A stretch of 64,000 bases of DNA, from assembly GCA_965243215.1 (NCBI GenBank), contig CBDEUJ010000003.1:496001-560000 (forward strand). The letters run 5' to 3'. Under the pieces are notes generated by a model. It saw only the letters and a program-made list of their open reading frames with translations. It was not told where the DNA came from and did no database searches. Positions 25,133-34,350 of the stretch are shown piece after piece (the first letter of the stretch is position 1; the number at the start of each line of letters is the position of its first letter). Source of the DNA: JAJEFO01 sp009843725. GTDB taxonomy: Bacteria; Pseudomonadota; Alphaproteobacteria; Rhodobacterales; Rhodobacteraceae. Position numbers and translations under genes: made by a program.

Positions 25133-26840
25133 CTTGAGCTCAACCATTTTGGACATTCACGGACGGGTCTCGTCTGCAGGAGCCGCGAACGAATCAAGCG
25201 CTCCACAACACCGCGCCGGATCCATCGCCAAGCGGATCGGGAGTCACAGTGGCAGCCGAAACGCGCCCGTAAGATCCGTAGCAGGCAAGCCGACGGACGT
25301 CGCCCGAATCGTTCGGCCGCCACCCGAGTCTTGCATCCTTCCACGCCCGCATGCCAACGTAGTCGGTGGCGGTACGGGCTGATGGTTTCGGAGCACTGCG
25401 AAAGCATCGAAGTGATCTCAAGTACAGAGCCGTTTTCTGCGGTCAGGATTCAAATTGGTCGGAAAAGGAATACGATGGTATAGTTGCGGCTGCCAGTGAA
25501 GGACCATTGGCGCATTTCAGGGAACTGCTACGACGAGTTGCCAACACGATAGAAGTTGATGCGGTCGATAAAGATGCATTGATAGGACTGCGCGAAGACC
25601 GGTGCAATTTCGCGCACTACAAATCGCGCTATATCTGGTACACTCACAACAACCGCATCTTGAAACAACATACACCGAGCGACGTTGCGAGTCATGGGAT
25701 CTTTGCAACAAAGTGGTGTTTCTGGCTATGGATGCGACAGGCAAGAACGAGTCGATCTAGGCAAAGAAGTCGCCAGCTTGCGTGAGGTCTATGAAACTAC
25801 TGTAGAGTTGGTTTGACATCAGCAAAGTCAAAGTCACACACGACACACGCCCGGCCGCCACGTTGCATCGACAACCTGCCGACCGTCGTCCACCGGCAGC
25901 CTGACCGACCATGCGCCCTCATTCCATGCGACTTCCGGGCCGACGCCCGCCAAACGTGCCATGCCTGTCCCTCCGCAGCGCCGCGACCTCGGGACAGGCG
26001 CACGTTCAGGCATTGCCGTCAAGGGTCGCGCCCGGGCGCAATCTCGTTCGCCACGCCGATGCACGGATCGGCGTCCTCGGCCGGGCGGCTGCCGGAGCCT
26101 GCGCGACGGGCCCAACGTCGAACAGCGCAGTCCGGAATTCCGCCGCCGGGCCGGGCCGGATCCCGCGCCTGCCTCATGCCGCTGGCCATGCGGCACCCGA
26201 GACGCGATCATGGGAGGGCCGAGGCTTCATGCCTGCCAGTGCCGGCACGCACGCGCGGTTTCCGGGCAGTCCATGAGCAACTCGGCCCGGATGCTGTCCG
26301 ATGCCCGGACCGCCGAATCCCGCACCGGATCCCATGACGCCTGCGCGTGCCTCGCGGTGGTGCTGACTGCTCATGCCGCATTTCGGGCTGCCCTGCCGTT
26401 CGCCGCGGATTCCTGCGCCGGCAGACAATCAGTGAAGTGTAGCTTGCCGTGTTCCGGACAATGTCACACGCGCAAGTCCAGACCGTCTTTCCGCACCATG
26501 CGCTCGATGAAACTGCCGACCTGCCTAGCACAGTTCCTAGGGCGTTGGTCACCGTTCCGTCAGGGTCGGGAAGCAGCCCGGCCAGTGTCCCACGTGGATT
26601 GCAATGGAACGGACTTCCGGGCGATTCGACCCTGGTCCGCTTCGGTTCGTTCGCGACTGGATTGTTCGACCGAGTGAACTCCAGGCAAACGGCTCGGCGG
26701 GGCCGATCATGGTCAGAAGAGGGCCGGAATGCTCCTGCAATCCCGCAATTTCCGTTCCGAATGCATTCCGAAATGAAATTTCGCCATTCCGACCTGACAA
26801 CAACGTGGTCATTAACTTACTGTAAAATATGAGCTATTTT
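25133..26840. other. Gene-poor stretch between IetAS and tRNA-fMet
   Basis: About 1.7 kb have no gene I can support. A 139-codon frame from GTG 25366 (SNWSEKEYDGIVAAASEG region) has no ribosome site and no family I know. It could be a gene fragment. Near the tRNA the DNA becomes AT-rich and contains a hairpin CGAAAT-GAA-ATTTCG (26,769-26,783) and a direct repeat TTCCGAA-N4-TTCCGAA. No integrase gene is visible here, although this would be its usual place in a tRNA-targeting element. Confidence 0.5.
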
Positions 26841-26917
<77 letters not shown>

Positions 26918-26998
26918 CCAAGAGAAACCATAGCTAATCGAAAGACTCTCTGAGTGCAAGGGGCTTACCGCGAATTTTCCCATCCCTCCCAGCCGACC

Positions 26999-27835
26999 CT
27001 ACCGGCCGTGCGACCGGTCGTAGGAATTCCGATCCGGACTCCGCCACTCTTCGGGAGGGTCGCCTTGGAAAATCTCCACAATGAGCGGGAAACATGCCGC
27101 CTCGTCCGATGAATGGGTCGCGCTGCAGTCCCCGCCCGGACAGGCCGACAACGCCCCGAGGAGATCGATCTCCGCAAGGAAGTCGATATGGTCCCCGGGG
27201 CGCACGGGCGACGCCTTCATGAAATACTCCCCCCGCTCGCGCGTGAACCCGGTGCACATGAACACGTTCATGACGTCATGCACATGCGGCTCGCTCTCGT
27301 CGAGGGAGGTGCCGAGCGCGTCCGCGAGCGCCCGTGTCAGGTTGGAGTGGCAGCAGTGGTGATAGTCATCTCCCGACAGCAGTCTCCCGGAATAGGGGTC
27401 GCAGCGCGTGCCGATCACGTCATGCACCCGCCCCCCGAACTCGTCTGCCCCGTACCAGGCGAGCGTGTCCTCGATGATCGTCGCCATCGGCCTGAGATGG
27501 GGCAGGTTCGACCACAGCCGGTCGCCCACGCTCACATGGGTTCCGTGCAGGGCGCGGGTCTTGCCGGAATAGAACCGTTCGTCGACGTCGTCCGCATTCC
27601 AGAGGTTCAAGTCCCCGACCTGCGGCCCCTCGATCGAGGAGATCCGGAACACGCCGCCGCACGGCACGTGGAACGTTGCGGCATCGCGCGGTTCCACGCG
27701 CACCTCGCCCGTCTTCCTGTAGTTCGCGAAGGCCGCCCGGTACGCGTCGAGATCGGGCGGCACCAGCAGTTCGGAAGGGTAGCAGATCACCGGCTCGATG
27801 GCGCGGCGGGCTTCGGCATCAGGCGGCTCGGACAT
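26999..27835 (-). CDS. DUF1989 (urea carboxylase-associated) family protein
   Basis: The 278-residue cytoplasmic protein carries the DUF1989 pattern: FRISSIEGPQVGDLNLWNAD, KTRALHGTHVSVGDRLWSNL, RCDPYSGRLLSGDDYHHCCH, HDVMNVFMCTGFT, MKASPVRPGDHIDFLAEIDL and LGALSACPGGDCS. Relatives often sit with urea carboxylase or amine catabolism genes, but no such genes are next to it here; the ureFG genes are 36 kb away. His and Cys residues in DDYHHCCH may bind metal. The function in this setting is unknown. Confidence 0.85.
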   Translation of the reverse strand: MSEPPDAEARRAIEPVICYPSELLVPPDLDAYRAAFANYRKTGEVRVEPRDAATFHVPCGGVFRISSIEGPQVGDLNLWNADDVDERFYSGKTRALHGTHVSVGDRLWSNLPHLRPMATIIEDTLAWYGADEFGGRVHDVIGTRCDPYSGRLLSGDDYHHCCHSNLTRALADALGTSLDESEPHVHDVMNVFMCTGFTRERGEYFMKASPVRPGDHIDFLAEIDLLGALSACPGGDCSATHSSDEAACFPLIVEIFQGDPPEEWRSPDRNSYDRSHGR

Positions 27836-27939
27836 CGGAGTGCTCCGAATCGTTTTTTTCGACCAAACGTTCGGACGTGTCGGATTTCAAGGCCCGCACG
27901 GCTCGAACCTCCCGCACGACTCAATCCGCGCCCGCTGGC

Positions 27940-29088
27940 TCAGGTCTCCAGCGCCTCCACGCAGAGGATCGTCGGCAGGTGCCGGGCAACCTCGTCCCAA
28001 GTCTCGCCCTCGTCCGCACTGGCAAAGACGGACCCCGAATTCGTCCCGAAATATATCCCCGCCGGATCACCCGCGTCCCCGGACATCGCCTGCCGGAGAA
28101 CCGTGAAATAGCACCCGTCCTGCGGCAGCCCGGCCCGCTTCGCCGCCCAGCTCTCGCCGCCGTCGGTCGACTTCCAGACAGCGGCCGCCGCGTCCGGCGG
28201 GTAGCGCCCGATCCCGTCGCCGTTCAATGGCAGCGTCCAGATCGTCGCCCCGTCGCGCGGATGGACGTGCACCGGAAACCCGAACGTCGAAGGCAGGCCC
28301 TCGGTGATGTCGTCCCAGCTCCGCCCGCCGTCCCGGCTCCTGTAAACGCCATGATGGTTCTGCTGGTAGAGCAGGTCGCCAGTGCCGTCCGCGCGCACCA
28401 TGTTATGGACGCAGTGCCCGGTCTGGCCGTCGCGCGGCGCCGCCGGATGGTCGTGATGCCCGCAGGCCTCCGCGTTCGACAACCGGTTCCGGCGGTCCCA
28501 GGTCGCGCCGCCGTCCTCGGTCGCGAAGACCCCGGCCGCCGAGATCGCGAGCCAGAACTTCTCGGGGTTGCCGGGATCGGCAACGATCGTGTGCAGCACC
28601 AGGCCCGCCGCCCCAGGCTGCCAGTCCTCCACCGAAGGATGGTCGGAAAGCGAGCTGACCTTCTCCCAGGTCTCGCCACCGTCATCGCTGGCGAGGAGCA
28701 TCGCGGGCTTCGATCCGGCATAGAGCCGGTCGCCGACCCGGCCAAGCGACCAGAGGGCCGACATCTCTCCCGTGAACGGCGCCGGCGGCGAAGGCTTCCA
28801 GTCGAACAGCTTCGCCACCTCCTCGTTCTCGGCAAAGAACGCCTCGCTCTGCCCGTGCGCCAGATTCGACAGTGTCCAGGACGCGCCGCGATCTTCCGAG
28901 CGCCAGACGCCGACGCCTTCCCAGTCGCCGCCGCCTGCGGCCCATATCACGCCCGTCCCGGGATTCCCGATCGCGTGGTTGATCGGCCAGAGATTGCAGT
29001 GCGGGCCATCCACCGACCACTCCGCGCGGTCCTCGGACGTGACCAGGAACAGGCCCTTCGTGGTGCCGACCAGCAATGAAACCGTCAT
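27940..29088 (-). CDS. BNR/Asp-box repeat beta-propeller protein
   Basis: I chose ATG 29088 (382 residues), after a GGGAGG. Six Asp-box motifs of the form SxDxGxxW are visible (RSEDRGASW, ASDDGGETW, ATEDGGATW, RSRDGGRSW, KSTDGGESW, ASADEGETW), spaced through the protein as in six-bladed sialidase-like propellers. No signal peptide is seen, so the protein is probably cytoplasmic. HCVHNMVRADG and DLLYQQNHHGVYRS are typical of the widespread exo-alpha-sialidase-annotated family. That name should not be taken as activity, because catalytic sialidase residues cannot be identified. It lies 50 bases downstream of sdhB on the same strand. Confidence 0.82.
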   Translation of the reverse strand: MTVSLLVGTTKGLFLVTSEDRAEWSVDGPHCNLWPINHAIGNPGTGVIWAAGGGDWEGVGVWRSEDRGASWTLSNLAHGQSEAFFAENEEVAKLFDWKPSPPAPFTGEMSALWSLGRVGDRLYAGSKPAMLLASDDGGETWEKVSSLSDHPSVEDWQPGAAGLVLHTIVADPGNPEKFWLAISAAGVFATEDGGATWDRRNRLSNAEACGHHDHPAAPRDGQTGHCVHNMVRADGTGDLLYQQNHHGVYRSRDGGRSWDDITEGLPSTFGFPVHVHPRDGATIWTLPLNGDGIGRYPPDAAAAVWKSTDGGESWAAKRAGLPQDGCYFTVLRQAMSGDAGDPAGIYFGTNSGSVFASADEGETWDEVARHLPTILCVEALET

Positions 29089-29138
29089 CTCGCGCCTCCC
29101 CCTTCGCGGACCCTGCCCCAGGGAGCGGGCGGTCGCAA

Positions 29139-29918
29139 CTACACGATGCGTTCGACCATCATCTTCTTGATCTCGGCGATCGCCTTCGCCGGGTTCAGGT
29201 TCTTCGGGCAGGTCTTGGCGCAATTCATGATCGTGTGGCAGCGGTAGAGCTTGAACGGATCCTCGAGGTCGTCCAGCCGCTCGCCGGTCGCTTCGTCGCG
29301 GCTGTCGACAAGCCAGCGATAGGCATGCAGGAGCGCCGCCGGACCGAGATAGCGGTCGCCGTTCCACCAGTAGCTCGGACAGGACGTGGAACAGCACGCG
29401 CACATCACGCACTCGTAGAGGCCGTCGAGCTTGCGGCGATCCTTGATCGACTGCTTCCATTCCTTCCCGGGCCGGTTCGTCGTGGTCTCGAGCCACGGCA
29501 TGATCGACGCGTGCTGGGCGTAGAAGTGACTCAGGTCGGGAACGAGATCCTTGACGACCGGCATGTGCGGCAGCGGATAGATCCTGATGTCGCCCTCGAT
29601 CTCGTCGTGGCCGTAGGTGCAGGCGAGCGTGTTGATCCCGTCAACGTTCATGGCACAGGATCCGCAGACCCCCTCCCGGCATGAACGCCGGAATGTCAGC
29701 GTCGGGTCGGTCTCGCTCTTGATCTTGATGAGGACGTCGAGAACCATCGGCCCGCAACTGTCCATGTCCACGTGATACGTGTCCACGCGCGGGTTTTCGC
29801 CGTCGTCCGGGTTCCAGCGGTAGATTCGCACCTTGCGCGCGCTCCTGGCCCCTTCCGGCTTCGGCCAGGTCTTGCCCGCGCGAATCCTGGAGTTCCTGGG
29901 CAGAGTCAGTTGAACCAT
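29139..29918 (-). CDS. sdhB: Succinate dehydrogenase iron-sulfur subunit
   Basis: The gene encodes 259 residues from ATG 29918 (MVQLTLPRNSRIRAG), preceded by AAGGAAGG. The [2Fe-2S] cysteines lie in SCREGVCGSCAMNVDG followed by LACTYG. The [4Fe-4S] and [3Fe-4S] cysteines lie in CVMCACCSTSCPSYWWN and CHTIMNCAKTCPKNLNP. SdhB passes electrons from the flavin in SdhA to ubiquinone at SdhCD. It is the last sdh gene of the operon, separated from sdhA by a small lipoprotein gene. Confidence 0.97.
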   Translation of the reverse strand: MVQLTLPRNSRIRAGKTWPKPEGARSARKVRIYRWNPDDGENPRVDTYHVDMDSCGPMVLDVLIKIKSETDPTLTFRRSCREGVCGSCAMNVDGINTLACTYGHDEIEGDIRIYPLPHMPVVKDLVPDLSHFYAQHASIMPWLETTTNRPGKEWKQSIKDRRKLDGLYECVMCACCSTSCPSYWWNGDRYLGPAALLHAYRWLVDSRDEATGERLDDLEDPFKLYRCHTIMNCAKTCPKNLNPAKAIAEIKKMMVERIV

Positions 29919-30047
29919 GTGAAGAACCCTTCCTTGCAGTTCACCTGGACGCGCGGACCGCGTCCCCATGCCGGCGCCCGCGATGCGGCTCTCGCGGCAC
30001 ATTGCGCACGTTCCGTGAAGCTCGAATGACGCACCGTCTCCATCCGC

Positions 30048-30404
30048 CTATTCACCAAGATCCGGGGGCCGTATCGGATCCTGGCCGGTCTTCCGACGTA
30101 CGCAGCTGCCATACACCTCGTGGGGATCGAGGCCCCTGACATAGTCGCTCCCGATCGTGATCGACAGCTTGGCGAGGGTCTCGCCCCGGCTGTTGACCCC
30201 GACGCCGACGGACCCCGTGGGTCCCGCGGCCGCCCGGGCGCGCTCCTCGCACTGGCGCGCCGCCAGCTCGGGCGAGACCGGTCCGCAGGCTGCCGGAAGC
30301 GCTGCCAGGACGGCGATCCCGAAAGCCCGCAGGCGCGTCGCCGCCCGGCCAGAGAGCAACGCGAAGTCCGGATCGCCCGACCAGGAGATGCCGCAGGCCG
30401 TCAA
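30048..30404 (-). CDS. Small putative lipoprotein between sdhA and sdhB
   Basis: The 118-residue frame starts at an ATG that overlaps the sdhA stop (ATGA), so it is coupled to sdhA. Residues about 26-40 are hydrophobic and end LPAAC, a plausible lipobox with Cys40. The rest is a short exported domain with CEERARAAAG, GVGVNSRGETLAKLSITIGS and YGSCVRRKTGQDP. The preceding 25 residues make an unusually long leader. I do not recognise a named family. The place in the sdh operon suggests a role connected with the complex or with the cell envelope, but nothing in the sequence shows it. Confidence 0.7.
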   Translation of the reverse strand: MTACGISWSGDPDFALLSGRAATRLRAFGIAVLAALPAACGPVSPELAARQCEERARAAAGPTGSVGVGVNSRGETLAKLSITIGSDYVRGLDPHEVYGSCVRRKTGQDPIRPPDLGE

Positions 30405-32203
30405 TAGACCCGCGCCTTCGGCGCAATCTTCTTCAGCTCGATCCCTCCGTCGGACTCCTCCGTCAGCGGATCCAGCCTAACGGGCCGGTAGTTCAGCCTC
30501 ACGCCGTCCTCGACCCAGGCCAGCGTGTGCTTGCGCCAGTCGTCGTCATCGCGTTCAGGGTAGTCCTCGTGCGCGTGTGCGCCGCGGCTTTCCTTCCGTG
30601 CCTCGGCGCTGACGATCGTGGCCAGCGCGTTCGCCATCAGGTTGTCGAGCTCCAGGGTCTCCATCAGGTCCGAATTCCAGATGAGGGATCGGTCCGTGAC
30701 CTGGACGTCGTCCATCCTGGACGCGACCCGCTTCATGTTCTCCACGCCTGCGGAAAGGATCTTGCTGGTGCGGAAGACCGCCGCGTCGGACTGCATCGTC
30801 CTTTGCATCTCGAGCCGGAGCTCCGCCGTCGGAACGGCGCCGTCGGCGTGCCGGAACCTGTCGAACCGGTCGAGGGCGGCATCGACCGACGCCTTGTTCA
30901 GCTCCGGATTGCCGCCCGTGCGGTCCACGACCTGGCCTGCGCGGATCGCGGCCGCACGCCCGAAGACCACGAGGTCGATCAGCGAGTTCGAGCCGAGCCG
31001 GTTCGCCCCGTGGACGCTTGCGCAGCCTGCCTCGCCCACGGCCATGATGCCCGGCGCGACGCGATCCGGATCGTCAGATGACGGGTTCAGCACCTCCCCC
31101 CAGTAGTTCGTCGGCACGCCGCCCATGTTGTAGTGCACGGTCGGCAGTACCGGGATCGGCTCCCGCGTCAGGTCCACGCCCGCGAATATGCGCGCGGATT
31201 CAGAGATGCCCGGAAGACGCTCCGCCAGCGTGTCGGGCGGCAGGTGGTTCAGGTGAAGGTGGATGTGGTCCTTTTCCGCGCCGACGCCGCGGCCCTCGCG
31301 TATCTCCATGGTCATGCACCGGCTCACGACGTCACGGCTGGCAAGGTCCTTGTAGGTGGGCGCATAGCGTTCCATGAACCGCTCGCCCTCGGAATTCGTG
31401 AGATAGCCGCCCTCGCCGCGGGCGCCTTCGGTGATGAGGCAGCCGGAGCCGTAGATCCCGGTCGGGTGGAACTGCACGAACTCCATGTCCTGCAAAGGCA
31501 GCCCGGCCCGCGCCGCCATGCCGCCGCCGTCGCCGGTGCAGGTGTGGGCCGAGGTCGCAGAGAAGTACGCCCGGCCATAGCCCCCGGTCGCCAGCACCGT
31601 CATCTTCGCGCTGAAGACGTGGATCGACCCGTCCTCCAGGCTCCATGCAAGGATGCCCTGGCAGGTGCCGTTCTCGGCCATGACCAGGTCGATCGCGAAA
31701 TACTCGATGTAGAATTCCGCGTCGTGCTTCAGCGACTGGCCGTAGAGCGTATGCAGTATCGCGTGCCCGGTCCTGTCGGCGGCGGCGCAGGTGCGCTGGA
31801 CGGGCGGGCCTTCCCCGAACTCCGTCGTGTGGCCGCCGAACGGCCGCTGGTAGATCCGGCCGGATTCGGTCCGCGAGAACGGAACGCCGTAGTGCTCAAG
31901 CTCGTAGACGGCGGCAGGCGCCTCGCGGGCCAGGTACTCCATCGCGTCGGTGTCGCCGAGCCAGTCCGACCCCTTCACCGTGTCGTACATGTGCCATTGC
32001 CAGTGGTCGGGGCCCATGTTGCCGAGCGAGGCCGCGATGCCGCCCTGCGCCGCCACAGTGTGCGAGCGGGTCGGGAAGACCTTCGTGATGCAGGCTGTCC
32101 TCAGCCCCTGTTCGGCCATTCCCAGCGTCGCGCGAAGGCCCGATCCCCCTGCTCCCACCACTATGCAGTCGAACTCGTGCGTCTCGTATTCGTATGCGGC
32201 CAT
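30401..32203 (-). CDS. sdhA: Succinate dehydrogenase flavoprotein subunit
   Basis: This 600-residue protein has the FAD-binding GAGGSGLRA (17-25) and SHTVAAQGG, where His48 carries the covalent FAD. It also has FHPTGIYGSGCLITEGARGE, the dicarboxylate-binding TVHYNMGG, and HGANRLGSNSL. It oxidises succinate to fumarate on the cytoplasmic face of the membrane. Length is normal for the family. The gene follows sdhD by 8 bases. Confidence 0.98.
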   Translation of the reverse strand: MAAYEYETHEFDCIVVGAGGSGLRATLGMAEQGLRTACITKVFPTRSHTVAAQGGIAASLGNMGPDHWQWHMYDTVKGSDWLGDTDAMEYLAREAPAAVYELEHYGVPFSRTESGRIYQRPFGGHTTEFGEGPPVQRTCAAADRTGHAILHTLYGQSLKHDAEFYIEYFAIDLVMAENGTCQGILAWSLEDGSIHVFSAKMTVLATGGYGRAYFSATSAHTCTGDGGGMAARAGLPLQDMEFVQFHPTGIYGSGCLITEGARGEGGYLTNSEGERFMERYAPTYKDLASRDVVSRCMTMEIREGRGVGAEKDHIHLHLNHLPPDTLAERLPGISESARIFAGVDLTREPIPVLPTVHYNMGGVPTNYWGEVLNPSSDDPDRVAPGIMAVGEAGCASVHGANRLGSNSLIDLVVFGRAAAIRAGQVVDRTGGNPELNKASVDAALDRFDRFRHADGAVPTAELRLEMQRTMQSDAAVFRTSKILSAGVENMKRVASRMDDVQVTDRSLIWNSDLMETLELDNLMANALATIVSAEARKESRGAHAHEDYPERDDDDWRKHTLAWVEDGVRLNYRPVRLDPLTEESDGGIELKKIAPKARVY

Positions 32204-32211
32204 CGGTCTTC

Positions 32212-32583
32212 CTATAGCGCGATGCGGGCGACGGCAAAGAGGCCGGCGGCCACCGCGCCGTAGCAGAGGCAGGTCGTCAGGATGATCGTGTACTCCCGGA
32301 GGACCCCGTGAACGTAGTCCTCGATCACCATCTGGATGCCGTTCTTGAAATGCACCAGGCCAACAACGATCGTCAGTGCGGCCACGATTGCCGGAAACGG
32401 CTGCGCGAAATACGCCACGACCTCGGCATGAGGCCGGCCAAGCATGGGCCCGAACGTGAAGACGAAGGCGGGAACGAGAAACGCCAGGGCGACGCTGGAC
32501 TTCGTCATGCCCCAGTGCCTGAGCGTGCCATCGCGGGCCGAACCATGGCCCTTTGCGCGCTTGCGGTCGGTCATGTAGCTCAT
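32212..32583 (-). CDS. sdhD: Succinate dehydrogenase membrane anchor, SdhD
   Basis: The 123-residue protein has three hydrophobic segments (about 32-50, 58-78 and 97-120). The alphaproteobacterial SdhD motif LVHFKNGIQMVIEDYVHG holds the His that ligates heme b, and the Asp-Tyr near the quinone site. It anchors SdhAB together with SdhC. The start (MSYMTDRKRAKGHG) gives the usual basic N-terminus. Confidence 0.92.
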   Translation of the reverse strand: MSYMTDRKRAKGHGSARDGTLRHWGMTKSSVALAFLVPAFVFTFGPMLGRPHAEVVAYFAQPFPAIVAALTIVVGLVHFKNGIQMVIEDYVHGVLREYTIILTTCLCYGAVAAGLFAVARIAL

Positions 32584-32593
32584 CGGCGCCTCC

Positions 32594-32977
32594 CTACACG
32601 ACCAGGACGGTCGCGACGGTCAGGGCGACGGAAAGGACCACGATCGCGATGCCCGTCCTCTCGGCGGTCGCGACATCGAGACCGCGTCCCGTGTCCCAGT
32701 AGAGATGCCGCAACCCTGCCAGCGCGTGATACCAGAGAGCCCAGGCGGAAAGCGTCATGATCACGTTGCCGGGCCAGGAGGTCATGAACCCGTCCGCCAG
32801 CGCGAACTGCTGCGCCGAGACCGCCGCTGCAAGGAACCACCAGACGACGAGAAGCGCCGCCAGGATGAGCGAACTGCCGCTGATGCGCGTCAGGATCGAC
32901 GTCATCGAGGTGACCTGCGGACGGTATACCGTCAGGTGCGGCGACAGGGGCCTGTTGCCCCGGTTCACGTCGGCCAT
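32594..32977 (-). CDS. sdhC: Succinate dehydrogenase cytochrome b556 subunit, SdhC
   Basis: I chose ATG 32977 (127 residues, MADVNRGNRPLSPHLTVYRP). The RPLSPHLTVYRP motif is the family's N-terminal signature, and longer upstream frames do not match. Ser/Arg residues of the quinone site follow in SILTRISGSSL. His in WYHALAGLRHLYWD is the heme b ligand. Three membrane segments are visible. It is the first gene of the sdh operon in transcription order, with a GGGAG site before it. Confidence 0.95.
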   Translation of the reverse strand: MADVNRGNRPLSPHLTVYRPQVTSMTSILTRISGSSLILAALLVVWWFLAAAVSAQQFALADGFMTSWPGNVIMTLSAWALWYHALAGLRHLYWDTGRGLDVATAERTGIAIVVLSVALTVATVLVV

Positions 32978-33243
32978 GCCGTGGCTCCCGTTTTGTGGGC
33001 GTCCTGACCTCAATAGCAGAACCGACGGGCTTGTCACGGCCCCGCGACGCAGCAACGCAGGCACCTTCAACCCCGGCGGCCGGAATCCACGTCCGCTTGA
33101 CCCGCCTGACACCCACCTGCGGGTTCCGCCCGCGCCCGCACGCGCCGCGCAGGCGTGCGCTGCCGGGCCCGAGCACCGGAATCCATGGCCAACGGGATCG
33201 GCGCCGGACCGGTGTCGGCTGCCGATTCCCTGCCCACGCCACG

Positions 33244-34284
33244 TCACACGGGGATCAGCGCCCAGCAGTCCAGGTCAAGCAGAACGCCGTCCACGTGTTT
33301 CCCGTCCTCGTCCTTGAGCGCGAAGGGGGCCGCCTCGGGCTTGTGCGCGACAAGCCGGAGACGCAGGGCGCCGATGCCGGGCGTGCCTGTAGCGGCCTTC
33401 TCCAGCACCTCGGACCAGCAGCAGACCGTGTCGCCCGCGAAGCAGGGCGCGACATGGTTGCCAGCGTTCAGGCCCACGATCATCTGGGCGTTCGCGAGGC
33501 CGTTGAAGGAAAGCGCCCGCGCCATGGAGATCACGTGGCCACCGTAGATGAGCCGTCGTCCGTCCTCGCGAGACGTGGCATCGAAATGCACGCGGGCCGT
33601 GTTCTGCCAGAGACGGGTGGCCAGCATGTGCTCTGCTTCCTCGATGGTCACGCGGTCGACATGGTCGATGGTCTCGCCTACTTCGTAGTCGCCCCAGCGA
33701 TGCGGCTCTCCCGCATGCCCGTAGTCGTAGCCGTCAAACGAAAGCCCTTGGGGAATCACGAGGTCCTGCGGACGAACGCTTTCGGACAGCTCGGGAACCA
33801 GGGGCTTCGGTGCGGGCGAGCCCGGGTCGCGCTTGCGCACCATGACCCAGCGGACGTAGCTGAGCACGGCATCGCCCCGCTCGTTCCGGCCAGCCGTGCG
33901 AACCCAGACCACGCCCGTCCTGCCGCTCGAGTTCTCCTTCACGCCGATGACTTCGGAGGTGGCCGCGAGCGTCTCGCCCGGATGGACCGGCATGAGCCAG
34001 CGGCCTTCCGCGTAACCGATATTCGCCACCGCGTTGAGCGAGATGTCCGGCACCGTGCTCCCGAAAACCGTGTGGAACACGAGCAGGTTGTCCAAGGGAC
34101 CGTCCTGGCCGCAGGAGCGCGCGAACGCGATGGAGGAATTGAACGCGTGCCGGGACGGGTACAGCGCATGATAGAGCGCCCTCTCGCCGTCGCCCAGGGT
34201 GCGGGGGACCGCGTGCCGGATCGTGTCCCCGACCCGGAAGTCCTCGAAGAATCTTCCCTGGCTCGCCTTCACGTCACCCTCCAT
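33244..34284 (-). CDS. mch: Mesaconyl-CoA hydratase-type MaoC double hot-dog dehydratase
   Basis: The 346-residue protein consists of two MaoC-like hot-dog halves. The N-terminus FFEDFRVGDTIRHAVPRTL and the later GDYEVGETIDHVDRVTIEEAEHML mark each half. HAFNSSIAFA, GRWLMPVHPGETLAATSEVI and RLIYGGHVISMARALS are typical of beta-methylmalyl-CoA dehydratase. In the ethylmalonyl-CoA pathway this enzyme hydrates mesaconyl-CoA to beta-methylmalyl-CoA, the substrate of the lyase family to which the next gene belongs. That neighbour and the sdh operon downstream support acetate or C2 assimilation, although the rest of the pathway is not in the window. Confidence 0.82.
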   Translation of the reverse strand: MEGDVKASQGRFFEDFRVGDTIRHAVPRTLGDGERALYHALYPSRHAFNSSIAFARSCGQDGPLDNLLVFHTVFGSTVPDISLNAVANIGYAEGRWLMPVHPGETLAATSEVIGVKENSSGRTGVVWVRTAGRNERGDAVLSYVRWVMVRKRDPGSPAPKPLVPELSESVRPQDLVIPQGLSFDGYDYGHAGEPHRWGDYEVGETIDHVDRVTIEEAEHMLATRLWQNTARVHFDATSREDGRRLIYGGHVISMARALSFNGLANAQMIVGLNAGNHVAPCFAGDTVCCWSEVLEKAATGTPGIGALRLRLVAHKPEAAPFALKDEDGKHVDGVLLDLDCWALIPV

Positions 34285-34350
34285 GCCCCGGCTGCAGCTT
34301 CGCGTCGTGCTTCCTTGCGTCCCGCCGCTTCCGCATGTTCGCGTCCTGGG

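Noticed and set aside
25366..25785. 139-codon frame as a gene
   Set aside because: It has a GTG start without a ribosome site, no known family and no coupled neighbour. I mention it only in the gene-poor region.
15425..26840. A second copy of the tRNA-fMet 3' end inside the window as an attachment site
   Set aside because: I looked by eye for the GGTTGCGGGGGTAGGATTTG segment and found no repeat, so any partner must lie outside.
27940..29088. Sialidase
   Set aside because: Asp-boxes alone do not show sialidase activity; no arginine triad or signal peptide could be identified.
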